NCBI RefSeq assembly: GCF_004114935.1
Contig: NZ_CP022221.1
Location: 6,903,001 to 6,967,000, forward strand
Length of the DNA: 64,000 bases
Direction: 5' to 3'
DNA from: Bradyrhizobium zhanjiangense
GTDB taxonomy: Bacteria; Pseudomonadota; Alphaproteobacteria; Rhizobiales; Xanthobacteraceae
In this document: positions 52,673-61,100 of the stretch, one piece after another
Layout of the letters: each line of letters begins with the position of its first letter
How positions within the stretch are numbered: the first letter of the stretch is position 1
Translations under genes and position numbers: made by a program
Notes under the pieces: model-generated
The model's input: the letters and a program-made list of their open reading frames with translations, nothing else
Database searches by the model: none
Told to the model about the DNA's origin: nothing

Positions 52673-54166
52673 TTATCCGCGCGGCGTAGCGCCATGGCCC
52701 GCTACCGCGCCGCGAACGGTTTCGAGGGTGGCGCGTTGCAACGCGGCTCGCCTCTCGGCAATGGCGTTGCTCAAGAGGTCGAGCACCAGCTCAAATGCCG
52801 CCAGCTCCTCCCCCTCGATAGCGCCGTCATCGTAGCACTCGAGCGTTTCAGCGATGATGGCGTCGGCCTCACGCTGCAGGGCCAGAAGCTCCTGATTGGA
52901 TTCCGCGGTCCGCGCGCTGGACACCATGGCCAGGATTCTCTTGCGATGGCTGGTATTGTCCTCCCTTTCGTCGCGGTTCAAATAGCGGCGCAACCAAGCG
53001 CCGGCCGAGCCGATTCCGGAGAGAAGCAGGAGCCCGAACCAGAAGTAATCGCCATACCGGTCGAGGAAGGTGCGTTCATTGCCGTCAATGACGGCCGCCG
53101 CTCCCCGATGGACCTGCAGCTCGGTGTCCTTCTCGAGGTCCGGCTTGGTGATGTGTGCAGCGCCGGGGGCCAGCCGCGCGATCGTCTGGCGAACGGCAAA
53201 GAGCTGCCGGAAAAAGGCGGCGACCGTCGTTTCGGACAAGGTCTTTCTCGCCACGATGAGATGGCTGACGCTGACCGTCTCGACTTTGTCATCCGGCCAA
53301 GCTGGATCCGCATTGAAGACGCTGGGCGGAATCTCCTCGGATTCATAGCGGGGATGCTTCAGGGCGATCGCTTCCGATGTCTCGATGGCGAGAAACTTCG
53401 GCTCGCCGCGTGCCCGCGCCGTTGCGACGACGGCCTCCGCTGTAATTTTGCTGTCGAGCGGCCCGACCGCCATGAATGCGTCGAGGGTGTGATCGCGTGC
53501 CAGCTCCTGGATCTGCTCAGTGCCAAAGTGCGTCACCGCGACCTTGTCCGCCTGCACTCCGGCGGCGCTCAGGATGACGCGCAGCAACGCGGCGTTCGCC
53601 GCGGTCCGCCCGATCACGCCGACACGGCGCCCTGCGAGATCGGCGACCTCCTTGATTTTCGGCGGGCCCTTTCTTTTCGAACTCTTGCCGGCAAGTCCAG
53701 ACGGCGCCCACAGCACAACGAAGTTCTTGCGCAAGACGGCGACGGTCTGCGCCGCGGCGGGCATTTCCAGATCGCCCCGGCCGACGGCAAGGTCCGCCTT
53801 GCCGGCCCCAAGCAGGGCGAGAGACTCCACCGCCCCTTCGGTTTTGATCGGAGCCAGCCTGATCGTTCGGCTTTCGCTGCCGAAGGCATCGGCCATCGCC
53901 TGAATGACTTTGTGGTCGTCGCTGCCCGGCGGTCCAACGGCGATCCTGAGAACGTCCGGCCGCAACGCATAATAGAGTGCACCCGCTGCGGCGCCAAAAA
54001 CAAGAAATCCAACGGCGAGGACCAACAGTAAGGAATTGCTCCTTCTCCGCTCTCGGCGGGCCGCGTCACTGGTCGTCTGACTTGGACTCTCGGACGAGGA
54101 CATTGCCGCTGCCGCCGCAGATCGAGGCGCCTCCCGCTTGGCAGGATACCACGTTTTCCCGAGCAT
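52673..54166 (-). CDS. Membrane-anchored TAXI-family binding protein, no permease
   Basis: A 497-residue protein: a short cytoplasmic arginine-rich N-terminus (DAARRERRRS), one membrane helix (LLLVLAVGFLVFGAAAGALY), a TAXI-type ligand-binding domain (VLRIAVGPPGSDDHKVIQAM, ALLGAGKADLAVGRGDLEMP, DLAGRRVGVIGRTAANAALL, SHLIVARKTLSETTVAAFFR), a second helix near residue 375 (YFWFGLLLLSGIGSAGAWLR) and a C-terminal cytoplasmic helical region of about 100 residues. The sensor-like layout (periplasmic binding domain between two helices plus a cytoplasmic tail) differs from a free TRAP receptor. The start is uncertain: 54166 or the ATG at 54103; neither has a good ribosome site. Confidence 0.75.
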   Translation of the reverse strand: MLGKTWYPAKREAPRSAAAAAMSSSESPSQTTSDAARRERRRSNSLLLVLAVGFLVFGAAAGALYYALRPDVLRIAVGPPGSDDHKVIQAMADAFGSESRTIRLAPIKTEGAVESLALLGAGKADLAVGRGDLEMPAAAQTVAVLRKNFVVLWAPSGLAGKSSKRKGPPKIKEVADLAGRRVGVIGRTAANAALLRVILSAAGVQADKVAVTHFGTEQIQELARDHTLDAFMAVGPLDSKITAEAVVATARARGEPKFLAIETSEAIALKHPRYESEEIPPSVFNADPAWPDDKVETVSVSHLIVARKTLSETTVAAFFRQLFAVRQTIARLAPGAAHITKPDLEKDTELQVHRGAAAVIDGNERTFLDRYGDYFWFGLLLLSGIGSAGAWLRRYLNRDEREDNTSHRKRILAMVSSARTAESNQELLALQREADAIIAETLECYDDGAIEGEELAAFELVLDLLSNAIAERRAALQRATLETVRGAVAGHGATPRG

Positions 54167-54404
54167 AACGTCTTGGCGGCCGTCCTGGTTCACAACCGTC
54201 CGAGGCCTGAACGCCTGCCAAGCGCGCCGTCGTGACGGCCGGCACTCGGCAAGCGTCATGCTGATGGCCGGCTGCCTGCACCTGGTCATTCGCGCGGTGA
54301 TCCAGAGAAGCCACATTCCGGAATGAGGGGGTCCCGCTGCCGCCATTGGCGCCCGCCCCGCGATCATGTACGCCGATCCGAAATCTTCTCGGGACGGGAC
54401 GCCC

Positions 54405-55652
54405 ATGACGACCGCTGCCACGAAAGACGCGGGAGATGGCACCCGCGCCCTGATCTTTGCGCTGCTCGCGCTGGCCTGCGGGCACATGCTCTCGACCCTG
54501 CTGCGCACCATTCCGGCGGTCAGCCTCGACCTGATGGCGGCGGATTTCCATATCGAGCCGCAGGCGCTGGCCAGCCTCACCTCGGTCTATCCCTTCGCCT
54601 TTGCCGCGGCACAGATTCCGGTCGGCGCGGCGATGGATCGCTTCGGTGTGCGGCCGGTGGCGCTCAGCCTGCTCGCGGGAACCGTGATCGGCGCCATCGC
54701 GTCGGGGTTTGCGACCGGGCCTGCGAGCTTTGCGGTCGGGCAGGTGCTGCTCGGCGTTGCCACCTCGGGCATGCTGATGTGCCCGATGACTCTTGCCGCC
54801 AAGCAATTGTCGGCCGGCCGCTTCGGGCTATGGTCGGGCGCGATCCTCTCAATCGGCAATATCGGCATGCTGCTGTCGTCGAGCCCGCTCGCCTTCGTGG
54901 TCGACACTTGGGGCTGGCGCGCCGGGTTCTGGATCTCCGCAGCTGGCGGCATCGCGGTGGCGCTCGCCGTGTTCGCGCTGGTGCCGCACCAGGCGGCCGA
55001 GCACAAGGACGATTCCTCGCCGCTATCGCAGATGATCGAGGTGCTCCGGCTCGGACTGTCACGGCCCTTGCGCGGCCTGATCGCGCTGGCGCTGGTGTCG
55101 CTCGCGAGCTCGCTGGTGCTGCGCGGCCTGTGGGGCGGGCCGTGGCTGATGCAGGTCAAGGACCTGTCGCGGGTCGAGGCCGGCAACCAGCTCGGCGCGT
55201 TCACGCTGGCGATGATCGCCGGCCCTCTCTGCATCGGCATGATCGACCGCAGGCTGGGCCGCCGCCGCGCGCTGGTGGCGGCCTCGCATATGGTCGGGGC
55301 GCTGCTCCTGGCGCTGATGGCGTTGGGGGCGCCGCATTACGCGGTCTCCGTGCTGTTCGGCATGCCGATGATGCCGCCGCAATACGACCTCGTGCTGTTC
55401 GTGCTCATTGGCCTTGCGACCTCCGCGCAGCCGCTGCTGTTCGGCATGTCCCGGCAGCTAGTCGATGCGCAAACCGCGGGCAAGGCGCTCGCGGCCGTGA
55501 ACCTCGCGTTCTTTCTCGGCGCGGCCTTGATGCAGTCGGTCACCGGTGCGGTGGCGGCACTCGCCGGGCTGCCGGCGGTGCTGCTGTTCATGGCTGCCAT
55601 GCTGGCATTCGGTGTGCTGATCTTCTTGGCTTACACCTCGCCAAGTCCATAA
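54405..55652 (+). CDS. MFS transporter
   Basis: A 415-residue major facilitator with about twelve helices. TM1 begins LIFALLALACGHMLSTLLRT, and the motif between TM2 and TM3 reads GAAMDRFGVRPVALSLLAGT (the family's GxxxDRxGxR). CPMTLAAKQLSAGRFGLWSG and GPLCIGMIDRRLGRRRALVA follow the usual fold symmetry. The ATG at 54405 is chosen; another at 54366 is possible. Substrate unknown. The TAXI gene is divergent, and two hairpin repeats follow the stop. Confidence 0.85.
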   Translation: MTTAATKDAGDGTRALIFALLALACGHMLSTLLRTIPAVSLDLMAADFHIEPQALASLTSVYPFAFAAAQIPVGAAMDRFGVRPVALSLLAGTVIGAIASGFATGPASFAVGQVLLGVATSGMLMCPMTLAAKQLSAGRFGLWSGAILSIGNIGMLLSSSPLAFVVDTWGWRAGFWISAAGGIAVALAVFALVPHQAAEHKDDSSPLSQMIEVLRLGLSRPLRGLIALALVSLASSLVLRGLWGGPWLMQVKDLSRVEAGNQLGAFTLAMIAGPLCIGMIDRRLGRRRALVAASHMVGALLLALMALGAPHYAVSVLFGMPMMPPQYDLVLFVLIGLATSAQPLLFGMSRQLVDAQTAGKALAAVNLAFFLGAALMQSVTGAVAALAGLPAVLLFMAAMLAFGVLIFLAYTSPSP

Positions 55653-55653
55653 A

Positions 55654-55751
55654 GCGCGATGAGATCAGAATGAATCGTCATCGCGCTGTAGGTTATTTGT
55701 TTGAGCATGATCTTTTCGGAAAACCGCTGCACACTTTTCCGGATCATGCTC
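55654..55751. repeat. Two adjacent hairpin repeats after the MFS gene
   Basis: First hairpin: GCGCGATGA (55654-55662) / TCATCGCGC (55678-55686). Second: GAGCATGATC (55703-55712) / GATCATGCTC (55742-55751), enclosing TTTTCGGAAAA and CACTTTTCCG. Both are repeat types common in this bacterial group (recalled). They probably end the MFS transcript before the peptidase gene at 55788. Confidence 0.7.
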
Positions 55752-55787
55752 TAGGATGACGCGCCCCGCCTGCCAAAGGAATCACTC

Positions 55788-56981
55788 ATGCCCGTCGACA
55801 CCAAGGCCGCCACCGACCGCCTCATGCGCTTCCTCTCCGTCGAGGGCGTGACGGGACAGGAGGCGGCGATCGGGCGAGAGCTCACGGCCGCGCTGAAGGA
55901 GAGTGGCGTGCCGGCGAAGGCGATCCGGCTCGACGATGCCAACACGCGCATTCCCGTGCCGACCGAGACCGGCAACCTCATCGTCGACCTGCCCGGCCGC
56001 GGCGCGCTGCACAACCAGCCGCGCATCATGTTCATGACCCACATGGACACCGTGCCGCTCTGCGCCGGCGCCAGACCTAAGAAATCGGGGCGCAAGATCG
56101 TCAACGAGGCCAAGACCGCGCTCGGCGGCGACAATCGCTGCGGCTGCGGCGTGCTGGTGACGCTGGCCGCGGAGCTCGAAAAGCAGAAGCTCGATCATCC
56201 GCCGATCACGCTCTTGTTCTGCGTGCGCGAGGAGAGCGGGCTCTATGGCGCGCGCCACGTCAAGCTCGACGAGCTCGGCGCGCCGGTGATGGCCTTCAAC
56301 TATGACGGCGGCTCGGCCTCCAACGTCGTCGTCGGCGCGGTCGGCGCCGACCGCTGGACCGTCGAGATCTTCGGCCGCGCCTCGCATGCCGGCGTGGCGC
56401 CGGAGCGCGGCATCTCCGCGACCATGATCATGGCGCTGGCGCTCGCCGAGGTGAAGGCGGGCGGCTGGTTCGGCAAGGTGGTGAAGGGCAAGCAGCAAGG
56501 CACCAGCAATGTCGGCCCCGTCACCGGCGGCGAGGGCCGCCCGGCGGGCGATGCCACCAATGTCGTCACCGACTACGTGCATGTGCGCGGCGAATGCCGC
56601 AGCCATGACGGGAAGTTCTTCAAGGAGATCACCAAGGCCTACAAGGCCGCGTTCGAGAAGGCCGCCAAGAAAGTCACCAACGCGCAAGGCAAATCCGGCA
56701 AGGTCAAGTTCAAGGCGCAGACCGACTATTATCCATTCCGCATGAAGGAGAGCCTGCCCGTGGTCCAACGCGCGATCGCGGCGGTCTCTGCCGTAGGTGG
56801 AACTCCGAACGTCCGCGCCGCCAATGGCGGCCTGGATGCCAACTGGATGGTCCGCCACGGCATTCCGACCGTGACCTTCGGCGCAGGGCAGAACGAGGCG
56901 CACACGATCGACGAATGGATCAATCTCGACGAATATGACCGCGCCTGCGCGCTGGCGCTTCAGCTCGCGACGATGCGGTGA
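55788..56981 (+). CDS. M20-family metallopeptidase (tripeptidase T-like)
   Basis: A 397-residue cytoplasmic zinc peptidase. Metal ligands and catalytic residues: His85 and Asp87 (THMDTVP), Asp115 in GGDNRCG, the Glu148-Glu149 pair in VREESGL, an Asp in NYDGG, and a histidine in NEAHTIDEW. The insert domain GRASHAGVAPERGISATMIM is the dimerisation domain of M20 enzymes. It resembles PepT-type tripeptidases more than the aminoacylase-like M20 enzyme at 58437. It lies upstream of the enolase-superfamily gene with 74 bases between, so they may share a transcript. Confidence 0.88.
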   Translation: MPVDTKAATDRLMRFLSVEGVTGQEAAIGRELTAALKESGVPAKAIRLDDANTRIPVPTETGNLIVDLPGRGALHNQPRIMFMTHMDTVPLCAGARPKKSGRKIVNEAKTALGGDNRCGCGVLVTLAAELEKQKLDHPPITLLFCVREESGLYGARHVKLDELGAPVMAFNYDGGSASNVVVGAVGADRWTVEIFGRASHAGVAPERGISATMIMALALAEVKAGGWFGKVVKGKQQGTSNVGPVTGGEGRPAGDATNVVTDYVHVRGECRSHDGKFFKEITKAYKAAFEKAAKKVTNAQGKSGKVKFKAQTDYYPFRMKESLPVVQRAIAAVSAVGGTPNVRAANGGLDANWMVRHGIPTVTFGAGQNEAHTIDEWINLDEYDRACALALQLATMR

Positions 56982-57055
56982 CCCGCCCTGCACGGTGCGC
57001 GCTTGCCCGCCGGTGCGCACCGTCCTAGCCTGCAAAGAAAACGCAGGAAGGAACC

Positions 57056-58144
57056 ATGGCGCGCATCGCAACGACCGAGACCGGACTCTACCGGATCCCC
57101 CTCCCCATCACGCTCTCCGACTCCACCCATGGCGAGATCGCCGCGTTCGAGCTGATCACCTGCCGCATCCGTGATGCCGACGGCGCCGAGGGCGTCGGCT
57201 ACACCTACACCGTCGGGCGCAATGGCGGCGCCGTCGCCAACATCCTCAAGCGCGAGATCCCCGTACTGATCGAGGGACGCGAGGCCGACGACACCGAAGC
57301 GATCTGGCATCACCTCTGGTGGGCGCTGCATTATGGCGGCCGCGGCGGGCCGGTGGTGCTGGCGCTGTCCGCGCTCGACATCGCGCTGTGGGACCTGAAG
57401 GCGCGGCGCGCCAAGCTGCCGCTGTTCCGCCTGCTCGGCGGTTTTGACGCGGCCGTGCCGTGCTATGCCGGCGGCATCGACCTCGATCTCTCCGTCGACG
57501 CGCTGCTCAAGCAGACCGACGGCAATCTCGCCAAAGGATTTCGCGCCATCAAGATGAAGGTCGGCCGGCCCGACCTGAAATCCGACGTCGCGCGCGTCTC
57601 CGCAATGCGGCAGCATCTCGGCGATGGTTTTCCGCTGATGGCGGATGCCAACATGAAATGGACCGTCGAGGAGGCCATCCGTGCCGCCCGCGCTTTCGTT
57701 CCTTATGACCTCACCTGGCTCGAGGAGCCGATCATTCCCGATGACGTCGCAGGCCACGCGCGGATCATGCAGGCCGGTGGCGTGCCGATCGCGGCCGGCG
57801 AGAATCTGCGTTCGCTGTGGGAGTTCAAGAACTACATCGCCAGTGGCGCGGTGTCCTATCCCGAACCCGACGTCACCAATTGCGGCGGCGTGAGTGCGTT
57901 CATGAAGATCGCGCGGCTGGCCGAAGCCTTCAACCTGCCGGTCACCAGCCACGGTGCGCACGACATCACCGTGCATCTGCTCGCGGCCTGCCCGAACCGC
58001 TCCTATCTGGAGGCGCATGGTTTCGGGCTGGACAAATATATCGAGCACCCGCTGGTGCTGAAGGACGGCATGGCGCTGGCGCCGGACCGGCCCGGCCACG
58101 GCATCGGTTTTGACTGGAACGGGCTGGCGAAGCTGGCGGGGTAG
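57056..58144 (+). CDS. Mandelate racemase/muconate lactonizing enzyme family protein (enolase superfamily)
   Basis: A 362-residue enzyme of the enolase superfamily, which abstracts a proton next to a carboxylate with magnesium. Catalytic features: KxK (K166, K168 in AIKMKVG), metal ligands Asp197 (MADANMKW), Glu223 (TWLEEP) and Glu249 (AAGENL), and the TSHGAHD histidine near residue 300. The KxK plus His pattern fits the mandelate racemase subgroup, which includes acid-sugar dehydratases and racemases. The substrate cannot be told. It follows the M20 peptidase and precedes a palindrome repeat. Confidence 0.9.
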   Translation: MARIATTETGLYRIPLPITLSDSTHGEIAAFELITCRIRDADGAEGVGYTYTVGRNGGAVANILKREIPVLIEGREADDTEAIWHHLWWALHYGGRGGPVVLALSALDIALWDLKARRAKLPLFRLLGGFDAAVPCYAGGIDLDLSVDALLKQTDGNLAKGFRAIKMKVGRPDLKSDVARVSAMRQHLGDGFPLMADANMKWTVEEAIRAARAFVPYDLTWLEEPIIPDDVAGHARIMQAGGVPIAAGENLRSLWEFKNYIASGAVSYPEPDVTNCGGVSAFMKIARLAEAFNLPVTSHGAHDITVHLLAACPNRSYLEAHGFGLDKYIEHPLVLKDGMALAPDRPGHGIGFDWNGLAKLAG

Positions 58145-58154
58145 CGTTCAATCG

Positions 58155-58294
58155 TGGCCGCGAACGAGGTGCGCTCCCTCTCCCGCTTGCGGGAGAGGGT
58201 TGGGGAGAGGGTATCTCCGCAACGGGACAATCTCCGAGGCGAAAGAACCCTCACCCGGCGCTACGCGCCGACCTCTCCCGCAAGCGGGAGAGGT
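58155..58294 (+). repeat. Two-armed GC palindrome repeat, copy 7
   Basis: Left arm CCTCTCCCGCTTGCGGGAGA, inner GGGTTGGGGAGAGGGTATCT and GCGAAAGAACCCTCACCCGG with the CGGCGCTACGCGCCG hairpin, right arm CCTCTCCCGCAAGCGGGAGA. It is nearly identical to copy 6 at 45055, which suggests recent spread or gene conversion. Confidence 0.85.
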
Positions 58295-58436
58295 AAGTGG
58301 GGCCGCGGCAAGATTGGGCTCATCGGCCGTCATCAGACTGATCGTTGCTGCACGCGTGCTATTCTCGTCTGCTGGATGCACAGGTCGCAGACTTCGATAT
58401 GATAGCCGCAACCGACATCACCCAAGAGCTTCTATC

Positions 58437-59585
58437 TTGACACCCGAGCTGCACCAGAAACTGACCGCGTGGCGCCAGCACCTGCATGCGCATCCCGAAT
58501 TGTCCCTCCAGGAGAAGGCCACCGCCGCTTTCGTGCAGGACCGGCTCACCGAGCTCGGCATTCCCTTCGTCTCAGGCATCGGCGGGCACGGCATCGTCGC
58601 GACCTTGGTGCGCGGGCATGCGCAGAGGCGCGTCGGCCTGCGCGCCGACATGGATGCGCTGCCGATCACCGAGGACACCGGCCTGCCCTACGCCTCGACA
58701 ACGCCAGGCGTGATGCATGCCTGCGGCCATGACGGACACACCGCCTCGCTGCTCGGCGCGGCGGCGCTGCTCGCCGCCGACACCGATTGGAGCGGCACGG
58801 TCGATTTCATCTTCCAGCCGGCCGAGGAAGGCTTTGGCGGCTCCCGCGCGATGGTCGCGGCCGGGCTGTTCGACCGCTTTCCGATGGAACGGGTGTTCGG
58901 CTTTCACAACTGGCCGGGCCTTGCCGCCGGCAGCATCGCGGTCCATGACGGCGTCGTCATGGCCTCCGGCGGGCGCATCACCATCACCATCGAGGGCCAT
59001 GCCGGGCATGCCGGCATGCCGCATCTGACGCGCGATCCGGTGATGGCGGCCGGCCATCTGATCGTGGCGCTGCAATCGATCGTGGCGCGCGGCGTCGATC
59101 CGCTCGACACTGCCGTGCTCTCGCTGTGCACGATCGAAGGCGGCACCGCGCCGAACCAGATCGCCGGACGCGTCACGATCCGCGGCACGCTGCGGTATCA
59201 CCGCGACGCGGTCAAGGACACCATCCTCGACGGGATCGAGCGCAGCTGCGCTGGCATCGCGACCAGCTTTGGCGTCAAGGTCACACCCGAGATCGTCATG
59301 GGTGTCGGCGTGGTGATCAACACGCCGGCGGAAGCGGGCCTCGCCCGCATCGCCGCAGAGAAGGTGCAGGCTCCGGTGCGGCGCGACCTCGCACCCAGCA
59401 TGGCCGGTGAGGATTTTGCGTTCTACCTCCAGCAGCGTCCGGGCGCCTTCGTCTGGATCGGCAACGGGGACTTGCGCGACGGCGCGGAGCTGCACGGCCC
59501 GCGCTATGATTTCAACGACGCGATCCTCCCGGTCGCATCGAGCTGGATGGCCGAGGTCGCCAAGACGGCGCTGGCGTCGAACTAG
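58437..59585 (+). CDS. M20 aminoacylase / hippurate hydrolase family amidohydrolase
   Basis: A 382-residue metal-dependent amidohydrolase that removes acyl groups from amino acids (hippurate hydrolase/HipO family). Motifs: WRQHLHAHPELSLQEKATAA, GLRADMDALPI, MHACGHDGHTASLLGAAALL, FQPAEEGFGGSRAM, HNWPGLAAGS and SMAGEDFAFYLQQRPGAF. The TTG at 58437, with AAGAG upstream, gives the standard N-terminus TPELHQKLTAWRQHLHAHPE; no ATG or GTG fits. It sits between two copies of the palindrome repeat. Substrate not determined. Confidence 0.9.
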   Translation: MTPELHQKLTAWRQHLHAHPELSLQEKATAAFVQDRLTELGIPFVSGIGGHGIVATLVRGHAQRRVGLRADMDALPITEDTGLPYASTTPGVMHACGHDGHTASLLGAAALLAADTDWSGTVDFIFQPAEEGFGGSRAMVAAGLFDRFPMERVFGFHNWPGLAAGSIAVHDGVVMASGGRITITIEGHAGHAGMPHLTRDPVMAAGHLIVALQSIVARGVDPLDTAVLSLCTIEGGTAPNQIAGRVTIRGTLRYHRDAVKDTILDGIERSCAGIATSFGVKVTPEIVMGVGVVINTPAEAGLARIAAEKVQAPVRRDLAPSMAGEDFAFYLQQRPGAFVWIGNGDLRDGAELHGPRYDFNDAILPVASSWMAEVAKTALASN

Positions 59586-59605
59586 AGCGCAATGAGATTG
59601 AGTTT

Positions 59606-59780
59606 CTCCCTCTCCCGCTTGCGGGAGAGGGCTGGGGAGAGGGTGTCTCCCCAATGGGACACTTCCGATGAGGAAACAGCCCTCACCCGGCGCTTCGCCG
59701 TAGCCGAGGCTCTGCCTCGGCGTCTTTTGAGATGACGACCGCCGAAGGCGGCCACGCCTCTCCCGCAAGCGGGAGAGGTT
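59606..59780 (+). repeat. Two-armed GC palindrome repeat, copy 8 (with insertion)
   Basis: Left arm CCTCTCCCGCTTGCGGGAGA, inner GGCTGGGGAGAGGGTGTCTC and GAGGAAACAGCCCTCACCCG, right arm CCTCTCCCGCAAGCGGGAGA. Compared with copies 6 and 7 about 50 extra bases follow CCCGGCGC, containing a second small palindrome (GCCGAGGCTCTGCCTCGGC). Confidence 0.8.
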
Positions 59781-59838
59781 TACGGAGCCGGCGGCGCTTC
59801 AAGTGATTCAACCTGAAGCCAGCTCGCTCTAGGCCCGT

Positions 59839-60117
59839 TCAGGAAATCTCGCGCGGCAGCTTCCAATCCGGCCGCGGCTCGCAAACCTCGTCCACCCGCT
59901 TGACGTGATAGCCGGCCGGCAGAATCCGGCCACCTTCCTCGTCGGCGACCGGGACGTCGGTCACCAATCCCTCGATCAAGGCGGCTTCCCACACCTCTTT
60001 CTCGGTCGGAAAGGGACTGCCGATCTGCTTGTTGCCTTCGAACAGCGCGTACATCGGTTCCGGTCCTGCGTTGATCAAGAGCAACGTATCGGCCGCACGG
60101 ACGTTCCCTTCCGGCAA
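59839..60117 (-). CDS. Small hypothetical protein
   Basis: A protein of about 92 residues: VRAADTLLLINAGPEPMYAL, FEGNKQIGSPFPTEKEVWEA, ALIEGLVTDVPVADEEGGRI, LPAGYHVKRVDEVCEPRPDW. Composition and codon use look coding. The start is unclear: a TTG at 60117 is the best of several non-ATG candidates, and the frame stays open further upstream where it runs antisense to the DUF72 gene. No family recognised. It is divergent from the DUF72 gene. Confidence 0.55.
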   Translation of the reverse strand: MPEGNVRAADTLLLINAGPEPMYALFEGNKQIGSPFPTEKEVWEAALIEGLVTDVPVADEEGGRILPAGYHVKRVDEVCEPRPDWKLPREIS

Positions 60118-60141
60118 ATTGCAACGAATGGCACGTAAAAG

Positions 60142-60864
60142 ATGGCGCGCGTTCTGATCGGCACCTCCGGCTGGCATTACGCCTCCTGGCGAGGCCCGTT
60201 CTTTCCCGAGGGCGTGACGCTGAAGGAGCAGCTGCGCTACTACGCCGGACAGTTCGACACCACCGAGCTGAACGGCGTGTTCTACCGCACGCCGACGCCG
60301 GAAGCGGTGAAAGGGTGGCGGGAGCAGACCGGCCGCGATTTCGTCTTCGCCTGGAAGGCGTCGAAATTCATCACGCACTGGAAGCGCCTGTCGGGCCGCT
60401 CCGTCAACAGCCTCGAGCTGCTGGAGGATCGCATCTCACGGCTGGGCCGCAAGGCCGGCCCGATCCTGTTCCAGCTCCCGCCGCAATTCGAGGCGGACGC
60501 CGACCGCCTCGCCGCCTTCTTCAAGCTGTTGTCGCGGAGGCGGCGCTACAGCTTCGAATTCCGTCATCCGAGCTGGTATCAGCCGCGCATTCTGCGAATG
60601 CTGGCCGACGAGAACATCTCGCTGTGCCTGTCCGATCATCACGATGCGCCGGCACCATGGAAGCGCACGGCGGATTTCGTCTATGTGCGCGGACACGGCC
60701 CGAGCGGGCGCTATCACGGGCACTACACCAAAGCCATGCTGACGCAATGGGCGCGGCGGATCAAATCGTGGAAGCGGCAGGGCTGCGACGTCTATGTCTA
60801 TTTCGACAACGACCAGAAGAGCGCGGCACCGGCCGATGCACGGGCGTTGAAGCAATTGCTGTAG
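60142..60864 (+). CDS. DUF72 protein (YecE family)
   Basis: A 240-residue TIM-barrel protein of unknown activity. Signature segments are VLIGTSGWHYASWRGPFFPE, FDTTELNGVFYRTPTPEAVK, FAWKASKFITHWKRL, ILFQLPPQFEADADRLAAFF, YSFEFRHPSWYQ and VYVYFDNDQKSAAPADARAL. Length is typical for the family (about 240-260). No biochemical function is settled for the family. It is divergent from the small gene at 59839. Confidence 0.9.
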   Translation: MARVLIGTSGWHYASWRGPFFPEGVTLKEQLRYYAGQFDTTELNGVFYRTPTPEAVKGWREQTGRDFVFAWKASKFITHWKRLSGRSVNSLELLEDRISRLGRKAGPILFQLPPQFEADADRLAAFFKLLSRRRRYSFEFRHPSWYQPRILRMLADENISLCLSDHHDAPAPWKRTADFVYVRGHGPSGRYHGHYTKAMLTQWARRIKSWKRQGCDVYVYFDNDQKSAAPADARALKQLL

Positions 60865-61011
60865 CAGGCGGACGCCGGCTCGCCCCGCATAGCTCGACCT
60901 CTTGATTCCCGCCGTGGACGAAGGGAACGGACACCCGCTGCCCCGCGCGTTCCGCGCCTCGCGGCGCGCCCGTGCGCTTGACGCACGGCGTCTTGAGAGG
61001 TCTAATAGCCA

Positions 61012-61039
61012 TTGACAACAATTGTTCGCATTCCGAACA
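61012..61039 (+). promoter_or_regulatory. Promoter with overlapping operator dyad before the symporter gene
   Basis: TTGACA at 61012-61017 is a perfect -35 box. Seventeen bases later the -10 region reads GAACAT, a poor match. Exactly there lies a perfect dyad TGTTCG-CATTC-CGAACA (61023-61039), placed to let a bound regulator block or shape the promoter. The start codon of the symporter gene is 61 bases downstream. Which regulator binds is unknown. Confidence 0.5.
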
Positions 61040-61100
61040 TTTTTGCTTGGACCAGAGCGGGCTCACAACACCGCGTCCGTCACCAGAGGAAACGTCAACG

